A stretch of 50,531 nt of DNA, taken from positions 1 through 50,531 of the forward strand of contig JACMJL010000207.1 in the NCBI GenBank assembly GCA_014380625.1, in the 5' to 3' direction. Under the pieces are notes generated by a model. That model had not been told where the DNA came from. It saw only the letters and a list, made by a program, of their open reading frames with translations, and did not search any database. The translations under genes and the position numbers were made by a program. This document shows, piece by piece, positions 16,406 through 27,290 of the stretch. Source of the DNA: Clostridiaceae bacterium (GTDB lineage: Bacteria; Bacillota; Clostridia; Clostridiales; Clostridiaceae). Within the stretch, counting starts at the first letter, position 1; every line of letters begins with the position of its first letter.

Positions 16406-18131
16406 ATTATTTAATTTATTAGTTAAAAAAAATATAAAGGTGGCTATTTTAGTAATAGTTATTTCTATAGCTACTATAATGAGTTCGGTGGGTCTTCTTT
16501 CTCTGTCTGCCTTCATTATCTCTTATTGTGCATTACATCCATCTATAGCTGACATAATGGTTCCCGTAGTAGGGGTGAGATTTCTAGGACTTTCTAGAGG
16601 TGTTTTTAGGTATCTAGAAAGACTAATTTCACATGATACCACTTTCAAACTATTAAGTAAGTTAAGGGCTTGGTTATATGGCAAAGTAGAAGCAGCTGAT
16701 ATGGATGTTTATATGCAGATGGATAAAGAAGATATATTTACTAGAATTATTAACGACATAGAGACCTTGCAAGAGTTTTATTTAAGAACCTTTAACCCTT
16801 TTATGGTGTCTATAATTATTGGACTTTTAGGATGTATTCTACTTTCCTTCTTTGGGAAGATAGTTGCTTTAGGATTCTTTTTAAGTTACATATTTACTAT
16901 TATTTTTGTTCCTCTACTAATTTGGAGTTGTACAAAGGGTATGAATAAAGAAATAATTCTTAAGCTCTCAAAAATAAAAGTTAAATTATTAGATTTAATT
17001 TCTGGTACAGCTGATATATTTGCTAATTCAGCTATGTTAAGGTATAAGGAAAACCTAGATTCACAACTAAAAAATTTATATGCTTTACAGACTAAATTAG
17101 CAATATGGCAAAGTATTTCTAATAATTCAATTTTCTTTTTATCTAACGTTACTATGGTAATTTGCTTAATAACTTCTGCCATAATTATTAGACAAAATAA
17201 TCTAAATGGAGTAACACTAGCTATAGTAGCATTGAGTACAATAGCACTTTTTGAGGCTGCATCACAGATTCCATTAATGTTTCAAAGGCTGGAACAGACT
17301 AAAGCCTCGGCAGATCGAATTTTTAATATGGCAGATAATTGTACTCGTAAAGCAGATGGCAATAATGAAAGTACTGAAATTAGCCTAGTTGGAAAATGTA
17401 TTGAATTAGATAAGGTTGATTTTAAGTATCCTGGATCAGATAAAATACTGTTAAAAGATATTTCCTTTAAGCTTAGTAAAGGAAAGAAAATTGCCATTGT
17501 TGGATCAAGTGGAGTCGGAAAAAGTACATTATCTTTCATAATGTTAAATTGGTTAAAAACTCAAATGGGAAGTGTAAAAATTGATGGACATTCATTGACT
17601 TCTTTAAAGCAAGAAAAAATTGAAGAGCAATTTTCTGTGGTAAATCAACAAATTTATTTTTTTAATGCAAGTATAAAAAATAATCTTTTAATTGCAAATT
17701 CCAGTAGTACACAGGAAGAAATTGAAAAGGTAGTGGAGATTTGTGGCATGAAAGAATTTATTAAATCACTTCCTGAAGGTTATGAAACTGAGATGGGAGA
17801 GAATGGAATGAAGATTTCAGGAGGGCAGAGACAACGTTTAGGCATAGCAAGAGCCATGTTAAAAAATAGTAGTTTTTTAATTATGGATGAAATCACTGCA
17901 GGTATGGATATGCTTTTGGAGAAGAAGTTCTTGGAATCGTTGTATAAAAATATTAGAGATAAAGGAATATTAATGATTACACATAGATTAATAGCAATGG
18001 AGAAAATGGATGAGATTTTAGTATTGGATAAAGGTTTTATTGTAGAAAGAGGAACACATAAAGAGTTAATTAACAAAAATGGATTGTATTTCAAAATGTA
18101 TGAATTACAGCGACAATATTTATCTAGATAA
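16392..18131 (+). CDS. cydC: CydC-type thiol reductant ABC exporter subunit
   Basis: The second half-transporter, 579 residues. FLGLSRGVFRYLERLISHDT (64-83) is the characteristic CydC segment linking helices in the membrane domain. The ATPase has GSSGVGKST, signature ISGGQRQRLGIARA and Walker B LIMDEITAGMD, where the usual PTS after DE is ITA. It should pair with the preceding subunit to export thiols needed for cytochrome bd haem insertion. It starts inside the previous gene with a GGGGGG ribosome site. It is the last gene of the operon; a small TTCCA/TGGAA hairpin follows, too weak to call a terminator. Confidence 0.9.
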   Translation: MSLIRLFNLLVKKNIKVAILVIVISIATIMSSVGLLSLSAFIISYCALHPSIADIMVPVVGVRFLGLSRGVFRYLERLISHDTTFKLLSKLRAWLYGKVEAADMDVYMQMDKEDIFTRIINDIETLQEFYLRTFNPFMVSIIIGLLGCILLSFFGKIVALGFFLSYIFTIIFVPLLIWSCTKGMNKEIILKLSKIKVKLLDLISGTADIFANSAMLRYKENLDSQLKNLYALQTKLAIWQSISNNSIFFLSNVTMVICLITSAIIIRQNNLNGVTLAIVALSTIALFEAASQIPLMFQRLEQTKASADRIFNMADNCTRKADGNNESTEISLVGKCIELDKVDFKYPGSDKILLKDISFKLSKGKKIAIVGSSGVGKSTLSFIMLNWLKTQMGSVKIDGHSLTSLKQEKIEEQFSVVNQQIYFFNASIKNNLLIANSSSTQEEIEKVVEICGMKEFIKSLPEGYETEMGENGMKISGGQRQRLGIARAMLKNSSFLIMDEITAGMDMLLEKKFLESLYKNIRDKGILMITHRLIAMEKMDEILVLDKGFIVERGTHKELINKNGLYFKMYELQRQYLSR

Positions 18132-18251
18132 TTTCTCTACATATTATTTCCAGCGGCATGGAATCTGTACATAGAAAATAAAGTCGTACCTTTTCTAACT
18201 TTTAGCATATAACAATAGTATAAGATATTAGAAGGTAAAGGAGGAAGTTCT

Positions 18252-18626
18252 ATGTTACAGACTATATTACCATTTTTATTTTTTGTTGCCTTAGTAGTTG
18301 GTTTTGTGTACTTTTTTTACCTTATCAAGGAAAAGGGTGAAAATATTGATGAAAATTATTTTGGCATAACCTATTCTATTTTGGATACGTTATTAGGTAA
18401 GGAATTAACTTATGAGAATGTGAAGAATATTTTAAGAATAGTTTCTGAATGTGTATATTACGTAGAAAGTAACATGAAAGAACTAGAGGATCAAAAGAAG
18501 GAAAACATAGCTTTAAGTATGATAGTAGAGTCAACAAAAAAATTAGACCTTCGATATCCTTTAAGTGATAATAGTATAAGGTATTTAATACGACTTTCTT
18601 GTGGTTTTATGATTAAACAAAATTAA
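18252..18626 (+). CDS. Small single-pass membrane protein, unknown
   Basis: I do not recognise this 124-residue protein. Residues 4-24 are a clear membrane helix (ILPFLFFVALVVGFVYFFYL) followed by KEKGEN, so the rest is probably cytoplasmic. The remainder is soluble-looking, helical and charged, with no cysteine pair or enzyme motif. AAAGGAGG lies before the ATG, and the downstream terminator is strong, which together with a 120-base gap on the left suggests a single-gene unit. Function unknown. Confidence 0.75.
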   Translation: MLQTILPFLFFVALVVGFVYFFYLIKEKGENIDENYFGITYSILDTLLGKELTYENVKNILRIVSECVYYVESNMKELEDQKKENIALSMIVESTKKLDLRYPLSDNSIRYLIRLSCGFMIKQN

Positions 18627-18633
18627 TGAGCTT

Positions 18634-18675
18634 AAATAAATTCTGTTTTAAATAGAAAACAGAATTTATTTTTTT
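18634..18675 (+). terminator. Rho-independent terminator
   Basis: AAATAAATTCTGTTTT (18634-18649) pairs fully with AAAACAGAATTTATTT (18656-18671) around AAATAG, followed by a U run. It ends the small membrane-protein gene; because the arms are nearly symmetrical in A and T it might work on both strands. Confidence 0.9.
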
Positions 18676-18811
18676 ATTTTCCTTTACGTAAATGAAATAA
18701 AACTATAGAATAACATATGAAAGATAAAGACATCTTAAAAAAAATAATAGGTATATATGCTAGTATATTTTATTATAGATGCCTAAGTAAAAGCAAATAT
18801 GGGGGATTAAT

Positions 18812-20767
18812 ATGAGTACAGAAATTAATGATGCACAATCCTATGAAGTAACTGATTTGACTTCATTAGAAAAATTAGAGCCGGTTAGAATAAGGCCAGG
18901 AATGTATATAGGTTCAACAGGAAGCAAAGGATTACATCATTGCATATGGGAAATATTGGACAACGCAATCGATGAAATATCTAATGGATACGGTGACAAG
19001 GCCATTATTACCTTAAACGCCAATAAAAGTCTTACAGTAGAAGATAATGGTAGAGGAGTTCCAACAGGAATTCATCCTATTAAAAAGAAATCTGGTGTGG
19101 AAATGGTTTATACTGAACTTCATACTGGAGGTAAGTTTGATAATAAAAATTACAAGACCTCTGGTGGGCTACATGGAGTAGGTGCTGCAGTAGTAAATGC
19201 ACTTTCAGAATGGTTGGTTGTAGAAGTTAATCAAAAGGGTAATATTTATAGACAACGATTTGAAAATGCTTACGATAAGGAACTAAAAAAAATTATGCCA
19301 GGAACTCCAGTAACAAAACTTGAGGTGGTTGGTAAAACAGAGGAAACCGGTACTAGAGTTACCTTTATGCCCGATAAAGAGGTCTTTACATCCACAGACT
19401 TTAAGTTTGATTATATTGATGAAAGACTTCAAGAATTATCTTATCAGAACAAAGGAATAAGGCTTATTCTTATTGATAATAGAAAAGAAGAGTCAATAAC
19501 AAAGGAATACCATTCTGAGAGAGGGTTATTAGATTTTATAGATTATTTGAATGAAAGTAAAACGGTGTTACATAAGGAGCCAATTTTATTTGAGGGTGAC
19601 AGAGAAGTAAATGGAATAAGTATAAATGCTGAAATCTGTATGCAATTTACTGACTCAACTACTGAATATATAGCAAGTTATGTTAATAATATACCAACAA
19701 CAGAGTCAGGAACTCATGAAACTGGGTTTAAAACTGGAATGACAAGAGTCTTTAAAGAGTGGGCTAAGAAACTTAACCTTATTAAAGAAAAAGATAAAGA
19801 GTTTGAAGGTGACGATTTAAGAGAAGGTTTAACAACAATTGTAAAAATTAAAATAAATAATCCTATTTTTGAAGGTCAGACTAAAACTAAACTGGGTAAC
19901 AACGAAGCCTATACCATAATGAATGATTTAACTTATACAAAATTATCTGAGTGGATTGAAGATAATAAGGAAACAGCTACTAGCTTAATTACTAATGCCT
20001 TAGATGCGGCTGCTAGAAGAGAAAAAATTAAAAAAATAAATGAAGCTGAAAAGAAAAAAGTTGGTAAGGGAACAGCTCCATTAGCAGGCAAGATCGCAGT
20101 ATGCACGCTTAAAGAACCAGAACATTGCGAGTTCATAGTAGTAGAGGGTGACTCTGCTGGTGGAAGTGCAAAACAAGCTAGAGATAGAAGATTTCAAGCA
20201 ATAATGCCTTCTAAAGGGAAAATTATGAACACAGAAAAGCAAAAACTTGAAAATGTTATTGCCAGTGAAGAACTTAAGATATTCAATGTTGCCATAGGGA
20301 CGGGGATATTGGATAACTATAAGGAATCAGATTTAAAATACAATAAAATAATTATAATGAGTGATGCGGATGTAGATGGTTACCATATAAGAACACTTTG
20401 GATGACATATTTATATAGATATATGAGGCCACTAATAACAAATGGACATCTTTATATTGCCTTGCCCCCACTTTATAAGGTATATAAACATACTAAAGGT
20501 GCAGACCTTGTGAAATATGCTTATAGTGATGATGATCTTGAAAAGGTAAAAAAAGAAATAGGTAAAGGCTTCTTAATACAAAGGTATAAAGGTCTTGGAG
20601 AAATGAACCCAGATCAACTTTGGGATACAACTTTAAATCCTGAAACTCGAACTCTTCAACAAGTAACGTTAGAAGATGCAGTCAAGGCAGAAAAAATGGT
20701 TTCTCTTTTAATGGGAGATGTTGTTGAACCAAGAAAACATTATTTGTATAAGTATGCTGAGTTTTAG
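18812..20767 (+). CDS. parE: DNA topoisomerase IV subunit B
   Basis: A type IIA topoisomerase ATPase subunit. Visible are the GHKL motifs ILDNAIDE, DNGRGVP and GGLHGVGAAVVNALSE in the first third, then the Toprim elements EGDSAGGSAKQARDR and DADVDG in the last third, for 651 residues in total. It is paired with an A subunit 14 bases downstream, but no dnaA-recF genes lie nearby, which favours the ParE/ParC-type pair over the housekeeping gyrase. Motifs alone do not fully separate the two. GGGGG lies ahead of the ATG. Confidence 0.82.
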   Translation: MSTEINDAQSYEVTDLTSLEKLEPVRIRPGMYIGSTGSKGLHHCIWEILDNAIDEISNGYGDKAIITLNANKSLTVEDNGRGVPTGIHPIKKKSGVEMVYTELHTGGKFDNKNYKTSGGLHGVGAAVVNALSEWLVVEVNQKGNIYRQRFENAYDKELKKIMPGTPVTKLEVVGKTEETGTRVTFMPDKEVFTSTDFKFDYIDERLQELSYQNKGIRLILIDNRKEESITKEYHSERGLLDFIDYLNESKTVLHKEPILFEGDREVNGISINAEICMQFTDSTTEYIASYVNNIPTTESGTHETGFKTGMTRVFKEWAKKLNLIKEKDKEFEGDDLREGLTTIVKIKINNPIFEGQTKTKLGNNEAYTIMNDLTYTKLSEWIEDNKETATSLITNALDAAARREKIKKINEAEKKKVGKGTAPLAGKIAVCTLKEPEHCEFIVVEGDSAGGSAKQARDRRFQAIMPSKGKIMNTEKQKLENVIASEELKIFNVAIGTGILDNYKESDLKYNKIIIMSDADVDGYHIRTLWMTYLYRYMRPLITNGHLYIALPPLYKVYKHTKGADLVKYAYSDDDLEKVKKEIGKGFLIQRYKGLGEMNPDQLWDTTLNPETRTLQQVTLEDAVKAEKMVSLLMGDVVEPRKHYLYKYAEF

Positions 20768-20781
20768 AGAGGATGAAATAA

Positions 20782-23679
20782 ATGGCTAAAAAAATTGATA
20801 TACCTAAGGATAATAATATTATTAAAGTTCCAATTGAAGAAGCAATGCCTGATAATTATCTTCCCTATGCAGTAGAGGTTGCTAAGGATAGAGCACTTCC
20901 TGATGTAAGGGATGGGTTAAAACCAGTTCATAGAAGGATTTTATTTGGCGCATACCAGTTAAAAGCTTTTCCAGATAAACCTTATTTTAAGTCTGCAAGA
21001 ATAGTTGGAGATATTCTAGGTAAGTATCATCCACATGGAGATGCTTCAGTTTATGATGCAATGGTAATTCTTGCACAGGACTTTTCTACAAGAAAGCCTT
21101 TAATTGATGGACATGGAAATTGGGGAAGTATAGATGGAGATAATGCTGCAGCAATGCGTTATACAGAGGCAAGACTTACCCCCATAGCACTTGAACTACT
21201 TAAGGATTTAGATAAAGATGTAGTAGACATGGTAGAGAACTATTCTGCCTCGGAATTAGAACCAAAGGTATTACCTGCAAGATACCCAAATCTATTAGTA
21301 AATGGTGTTTTTGGAATCGCAGTTGGACTTGCTACTAATATACCTCCACATAACTTAATCGAAGTGATAGATGGTACTCTTGCGTTTATAGATAATAAAG
21401 ATATAACTACTGCCCAATTAATGGAGTATATTAAAGGACCAGATTTACCCACTGGTGGAAGTATAATTGGTAAGAATGCTCTTATCTCGGCTTATGAAAC
21501 TGGTGAAGGTAAGGTTACTTTAAGATCTAAGGCAAATATTGAAAGACTAGAAAGTGGTAGAATAGGAATAGTTATTACTGAATTTCCCTACAGAAGGAAT
21601 AAAGCTAAATTACTTCAATTTATGTCTGAAATGACTGACGATAAAAGACATGCTAAAGCTCTAGAAGCAATTACGGACATAAGAGATGAATCTGATAGAA
21701 ATGGAATTAGAGCAGTAATTGAGCTACGGAAATCTGCCACAGAAGATTCAGCGGAAAAAATATTAAAATATCTTTACAAGAAAACAGAGCTACAATGCAA
21801 TGTCTCCTTTAATATGGTGGCGATTGCAGATGGAAAACCTGCGACGCTTGGACTTAAAGCAATACTTTATCACTATATTAACCATCAAAAGGAAGTTGTT
21901 ACAAGACGAACAAGAAAAGAGCTGGCATCAGCAGAAAAAAGATATCATATAGTGGCAGGATTTATTAAAGCTATCGATATATTAGATGAAATAATAGTAA
22001 CTATTAGGGCATCAAAATCCAAAAAAGATTCTGAGAATAACTTATGTGAAAAATTTGGCTTTACCGGACCTCAGGCTGAGGCTATCGTGGAGCTGATGCT
22101 TTATAGATTGACGGGTCTTGAAATTAAAGTTTTCGAAAAAGAATATAAGGAATTAGAAAAGTTAATAAAGGCTTTGAAAAAAATCCTTGATAGTCAAGAA
22201 GAACTTCTTAAGATTATTAAAATGGAACTGAATGAAGTAAAAGAAAAATACGGGGATCCAAGAAGGACAGTTATCGTTGAAAATGATGAGGAAGCTAAAA
22301 TTGATATAGAGGAACTTATGGTAATAGAAGATACTATGGTAACCATGTCCAATGAAGGGTATATAAAGAGAGTACCATTAAAATCTTATAATAGGTCTAA
22401 TACAAATGTTGAGGACATTGAATACAGAGAAGGGGATTTTAATAAATATTTATTTCAATCCAATACAATAGACAAGATAATGTTCTTTACTGATAAAGGA
22501 AATATGTATAATATTAAAGCGGCCCTTATTTCTGAACTTAAATGGAAGGAAAAAGGTGAAAAGATTGATAGTATTATAAGAGGATTAGATCTCTCAAAGG
22601 AAAAAATTATTGCAGTTCATTCTATAGCTAGTTCTGCTTTAAAAAGAGAGTTCATTCTTTTCACAAGTAACGGTAATATAAAAAAATGTGGATTAGATAA
22701 GTTCATAACTAATTATTCGAAAATCATGGCCTTAAAGCTTAGAGGAAATGAAAAACTTATGGATGTAAAGTTTGTACCTGATGAAAGGGAAAGAGGTTTT
22801 CTTAGAATACAAACCTCTACAGGACTAGAATTTTCATTAGAAGAACCAGAATTAATGGATATTGATAGAAATACTATTGGCACACAATTATTTAATATTA
22901 ATGAAATGAATGAAATTATAAATATTGAATATATATCTGAATATCAGTTTAAAAGTTACGTGCTGAAAATATCAAAAGGCGGAGAAATTAGTAGTTGCGA
23001 TGTCTCAAAGTTTAATGCAGGTAGAGAAACAGTAATTCAGACTAATTCTATGTGTAAGATATTAGTTTTTTCTTCTAGTGGAAAGGTGTATAATATCCCA
23101 GCATTTATATTAGAAAATTTAAAGGATAAAATTGAATTATCTAATTTAGTAGATGTTTTCGACAATAATGCAACCATTATTGGTGCTGTTTCTGTGGTAA
23201 ATACAGATGAAGATTTAAGTATATATTTTGTTAGCAAAAAGGGTCTTATAAAGAGAAGTGTTTTATCAGAATTTGCAGGAGAATATTCTTCGACAATTGG
23301 ATACAAGCTAAAGAGTGATAATGATCAATTAATTTCGGTATTGTTCGGTGACAATCTTTCTGAAAAAGATTTACTTGTAATCACAAAGAAAGCAATGTGC
23401 ATTAGATTTGAAAGTAAGGATGTAAGTTATATGGGGAAAATTGCATCTGGTGTTACAGGAATAAGTCTTCAAGAGGATGACGAAGCTAGTTTTGTAGTAT
23501 TAGTAGATAAGGAAAATGAATTAAAAAAATCTACTAAAAAGATAGTTTTATTATCGAATAAAGCTTTAAAGCAAGAGTTTGTACTTTCTGATATAAAAGT
23601 TCAAAATAGAGCTGGTAGAGGTAAAAATCTAATGTTAGTAGCAACTGACGATGCTATAAAAGAAATTAAATTAAGATAA
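20782..23679 (+). CDS. parC: DNA topoisomerase IV subunit A
   Basis: The DNA-cleaving partner, 965 residues. The winged-helix active site RYTEARLTP contains the catalytic Tyr127. The quinolone pocket reads HPHGDASVYD, with Ala88 where Escherichia coli GyrA has Ser83 and Asp92 at the Asp87 position. The C-terminal part after about 500 has six-bladed beta-pinwheel spacing. The chain is longer than Bacillus ParC (about 800), as in several clostridia. No clear GyrA box is visible; NRAGRGKN near the end is only a faint resemblance. Decatenation or relaxation of daughter chromosomes is the expected job. Confidence 0.82.
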   Translation: MAKKIDIPKDNNIIKVPIEEAMPDNYLPYAVEVAKDRALPDVRDGLKPVHRRILFGAYQLKAFPDKPYFKSARIVGDILGKYHPHGDASVYDAMVILAQDFSTRKPLIDGHGNWGSIDGDNAAAMRYTEARLTPIALELLKDLDKDVVDMVENYSASELEPKVLPARYPNLLVNGVFGIAVGLATNIPPHNLIEVIDGTLAFIDNKDITTAQLMEYIKGPDLPTGGSIIGKNALISAYETGEGKVTLRSKANIERLESGRIGIVITEFPYRRNKAKLLQFMSEMTDDKRHAKALEAITDIRDESDRNGIRAVIELRKSATEDSAEKILKYLYKKTELQCNVSFNMVAIADGKPATLGLKAILYHYINHQKEVVTRRTRKELASAEKRYHIVAGFIKAIDILDEIIVTIRASKSKKDSENNLCEKFGFTGPQAEAIVELMLYRLTGLEIKVFEKEYKELEKLIKALKKILDSQEELLKIIKMELNEVKEKYGDPRRTVIVENDEEAKIDIEELMVIEDTMVTMSNEGYIKRVPLKSYNRSNTNVEDIEYREGDFNKYLFQSNTIDKIMFFTDKGNMYNIKAALISELKWKEKGEKIDSIIRGLDLSKEKIIAVHSIASSALKREFILFTSNGNIKKCGLDKFITNYSKIMALKLRGNEKLMDVKFVPDERERGFLRIQTSTGLEFSLEEPELMDIDRNTIGTQLFNINEMNEIINIEYISEYQFKSYVLKISKGGEISSCDVSKFNAGRETVIQTNSMCKILVFSSSGKVYNIPAFILENLKDKIELSNLVDVFDNNATIIGAVSVVNTDEDLSIYFVSKKGLIKRSVLSEFAGEYSSTIGYKLKSDNDQLISVLFGDNLSEKDLLVITKKAMCIRFESKDVSYMGKIASGVTGISLQEDDEASFVVLVDKENELKKSTKKIVLLSNKALKQEFVLSDIKVQNRAGRGKNLMLVATDDAIKEIKLR

Positions 23680-23681
23680 TA

Positions 23682-23751
23682 AGGGAGGTGAAAGAAAATA
23701 AGAAGCCCAAAAAAGACCGAAAGCTGGCTTGTTATTTTCTTGATGCTCCCT
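23682..23751 (+). ncRNA. Structured RNA leader between parC and glpK
   Basis: Nearly all of the 92-base gap forms one extended hairpin. The outer stem is AGGGAG (23682-23687) with CTCCCT (23746-23751). A four-by-four internal loop, GTGA against GATG, follows. The main stem is AAGAAAATAA (23692-23701) with TTATTTTCTT (23732-23741), then a G-G mismatch and AAGCC with GGCTT (23726-23730), around an 18-base loop. No U run follows, and the glpK ribosome site lies immediately downstream, so a terminator is excluded. I do not match it to a known riboswitch. Confidence 0.6.
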
Positions 23752-23753
23752 AA

Positions 23754-25831
<2,078 letters not shown>

Positions 25832-25840
<9 letters not shown>

Positions 25841-25864
25841 CATAAAAGCTAGGATTTCTTTTTA
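25832..25864 (+). terminator. Rho-independent terminator
   Basis: AAATCCTAGC (25832-25841) pairs with GCTAGGATTT (25848-25857) around ATAAAA, followed by CTTTTT. The left arm contains the stop codon of the DJ-1 family gene. It separates glpK and the DJ-1 gene from the M16 peptidase. Confidence 0.88.
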
Positions 25865-25876
25865 AGGGGTGAAGAA

Positions 25877-27103
25877 ATGGAAAGTACATATTTGAAAAAT
25901 GGCATGAAAGTTATTTATATGTTTAAACCCGGAAATCTGACCTCTTTTTCAATAGGATTAGATGCAGGTGCAAATGTTGAAAATATAGACGAAATTGGTA
26001 TTGCACATATGGTTGAACATATGGTTTTTAAAGACACAACTCATAGAAGTGAATATGAAATCAATATAGCCTGTGACAGGGTATTTGGATTTAATAATGC
26101 CATGACCAATTTTCCTTATGTAATTTATTATGGTACTACTTTAAGTCAGGATTTTAAAACCGGTCTTGAAATATATTCCGATATATTAATTAATCCCACT
26201 TTTCCTGAAAGGGGTTTTAAAGAAGAGAAGCAAGTTATAATTGAGGAGTTAAAGGAATGGAAGGAAGATATCTACCAATATTGTGAAGATACATTACTGG
26301 CTAATGCCTTTAAAAATAGAAGACTTAAAGAATTAATTATTGGTAGTGAAGAAAATATTCGTTCAATTAGTCTTGAGAACATTAAAGAGTTTTATTCGAA
26401 ATATTATTGTCCTGAAAATTGTATAATAAGTATTGTAAGTTCTTTAAGTTATGAGGACATCATTAATATCGTAGAAGGTGAATTTAGCGAATGGAGATTT
26501 AAGAGTCACCACAAAAAAGAGATTTTATATGAAAGTAATATTAAGGGTATTTTCCAAAAGGAAAAAGAAGGAATAGAAGGTTGTAAACTTCAATATTGTT
26601 TTCCAATTAATAATTTAAATGAAAAGCAAGTTATTGCATTGAGAATATTTAATTTTGCCTTTGGAGAAGGCACTAGTTCTATACTATTTGATGAGATTAG
26701 AACAAAAAATGGATTTGCATATGAAGTGTCCTCCCTAGTGAAAAATGAAAAGGGCATAAAACTTTTTGTGATTTCTCTTGGAACCTCCATTGAAACTATT
26801 GAGAAGGCTAAACAATGTGTAGAAAATTGTATTCTAAAAGTGCAAGATAAAGGTTTTTTTGAAAAAATATATAATGAGGATACCATGAGAAACTACAGTA
26901 AAATGATAAAATTGAAACAAGAACTAAAGTATGAAAAAAGTATTATTTTAGCGAATGCATTAACTACAACTGAAATAATGTACAATGATTTTAATAGGGT
27001 ATTTGAAGAATTGGAGGAATTAGTCACTATAACACCTGTTGAGTTATATGAAACTATTTGTAGTACACTTATTAATCCAACTATACAGATGATTGTACCT
27101 TGA
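25877..27103 (+). CDS. M16 family zinc peptidase
   Basis: The inverted zinc motif is HMVEH (His44, Glu47, His48), with the distal metal Glu in IIEELKEWKED about 76 residues later, the pattern of active M16 enzymes such as processing peptidases and PqqL. At 408 residues it is a single-chain unit of two similar halves. There is no signal peptide, so it is cytoplasmic. Substrate is unknown. The start has GGGGTG close by, right after the terminator, so it probably has its own start of transcription. Confidence 0.85.
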   Translation: MESTYLKNGMKVIYMFKPGNLTSFSIGLDAGANVENIDEIGIAHMVEHMVFKDTTHRSEYEINIACDRVFGFNNAMTNFPYVIYYGTTLSQDFKTGLEIYSDILINPTFPERGFKEEKQVIIEELKEWKEDIYQYCEDTLLANAFKNRRLKELIIGSEENIRSISLENIKEFYSKYYCPENCIISIVSSLSYEDIINIVEGEFSEWRFKSHHKKEILYESNIKGIFQKEKEGIEGCKLQYCFPINNLNEKQVIALRIFNFAFGEGTSSILFDEIRTKNGFAYEVSSLVKNEKGIKLFVISLGTSIETIEKAKQCVENCILKVQDKGFFEKIYNEDTMRNYSKMIKLKQELKYEKSIILANALTTTEIMYNDFNRVFEELEELVTITPVELYETICSTLINPTIQMIVP

Positions 27104-27110
27104 AATTTAA

Positions 27111-27144
27111 AATATCACTGCAATTTTATGTAGTGGTATTTTTT
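27111..27144 (+). terminator. Rho-independent terminator of the M16 gene
   Basis: AATATCACTGCA (27111-27122) pairs with TGTAGTGGTATT (27129-27140), with two G-U pairs, around ATTTTA. A run of U follows to 27144. The next 146 bases to the transposase-like gene hold no coding sequence that I can support, and no inverted repeat shared with the sequence after that gene. Confidence 0.8.
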
Positions 27145-27290
27145 ATTTCTCAAAATGGGTTAGACTTAAGTAGGGCATTGAGGTCCATTATTGGAGGGGA
27201 TTGGTCTCTGTTTAAAAAATATGTTGGTGATTAAGTAAGTATATTTTTGTCAATACTCTAGATACTTTTTAGGTATTAGGAGGTTCAAAA

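Noticed and set aside
18140-18170. TTCCA/TGGAA hairpin as the terminator of the cyd operon
   Set aside because: Five-pair stem without a U run.
23688-23753. Short frames reading through the parC-glpK hairpin, one from a GTG (22 codons) and one from an ATA
   Set aside because: The GTG has its ribosome site directly abutting it and the ATA is not a usual start; the open frames are explained by a strong stem and loop.
27141-27290. Terminal inverted repeats flanking the IS1595-like gene
   Set aside because: I compared the sequences before and after the gene on both strands and found no matching ends or target duplication.
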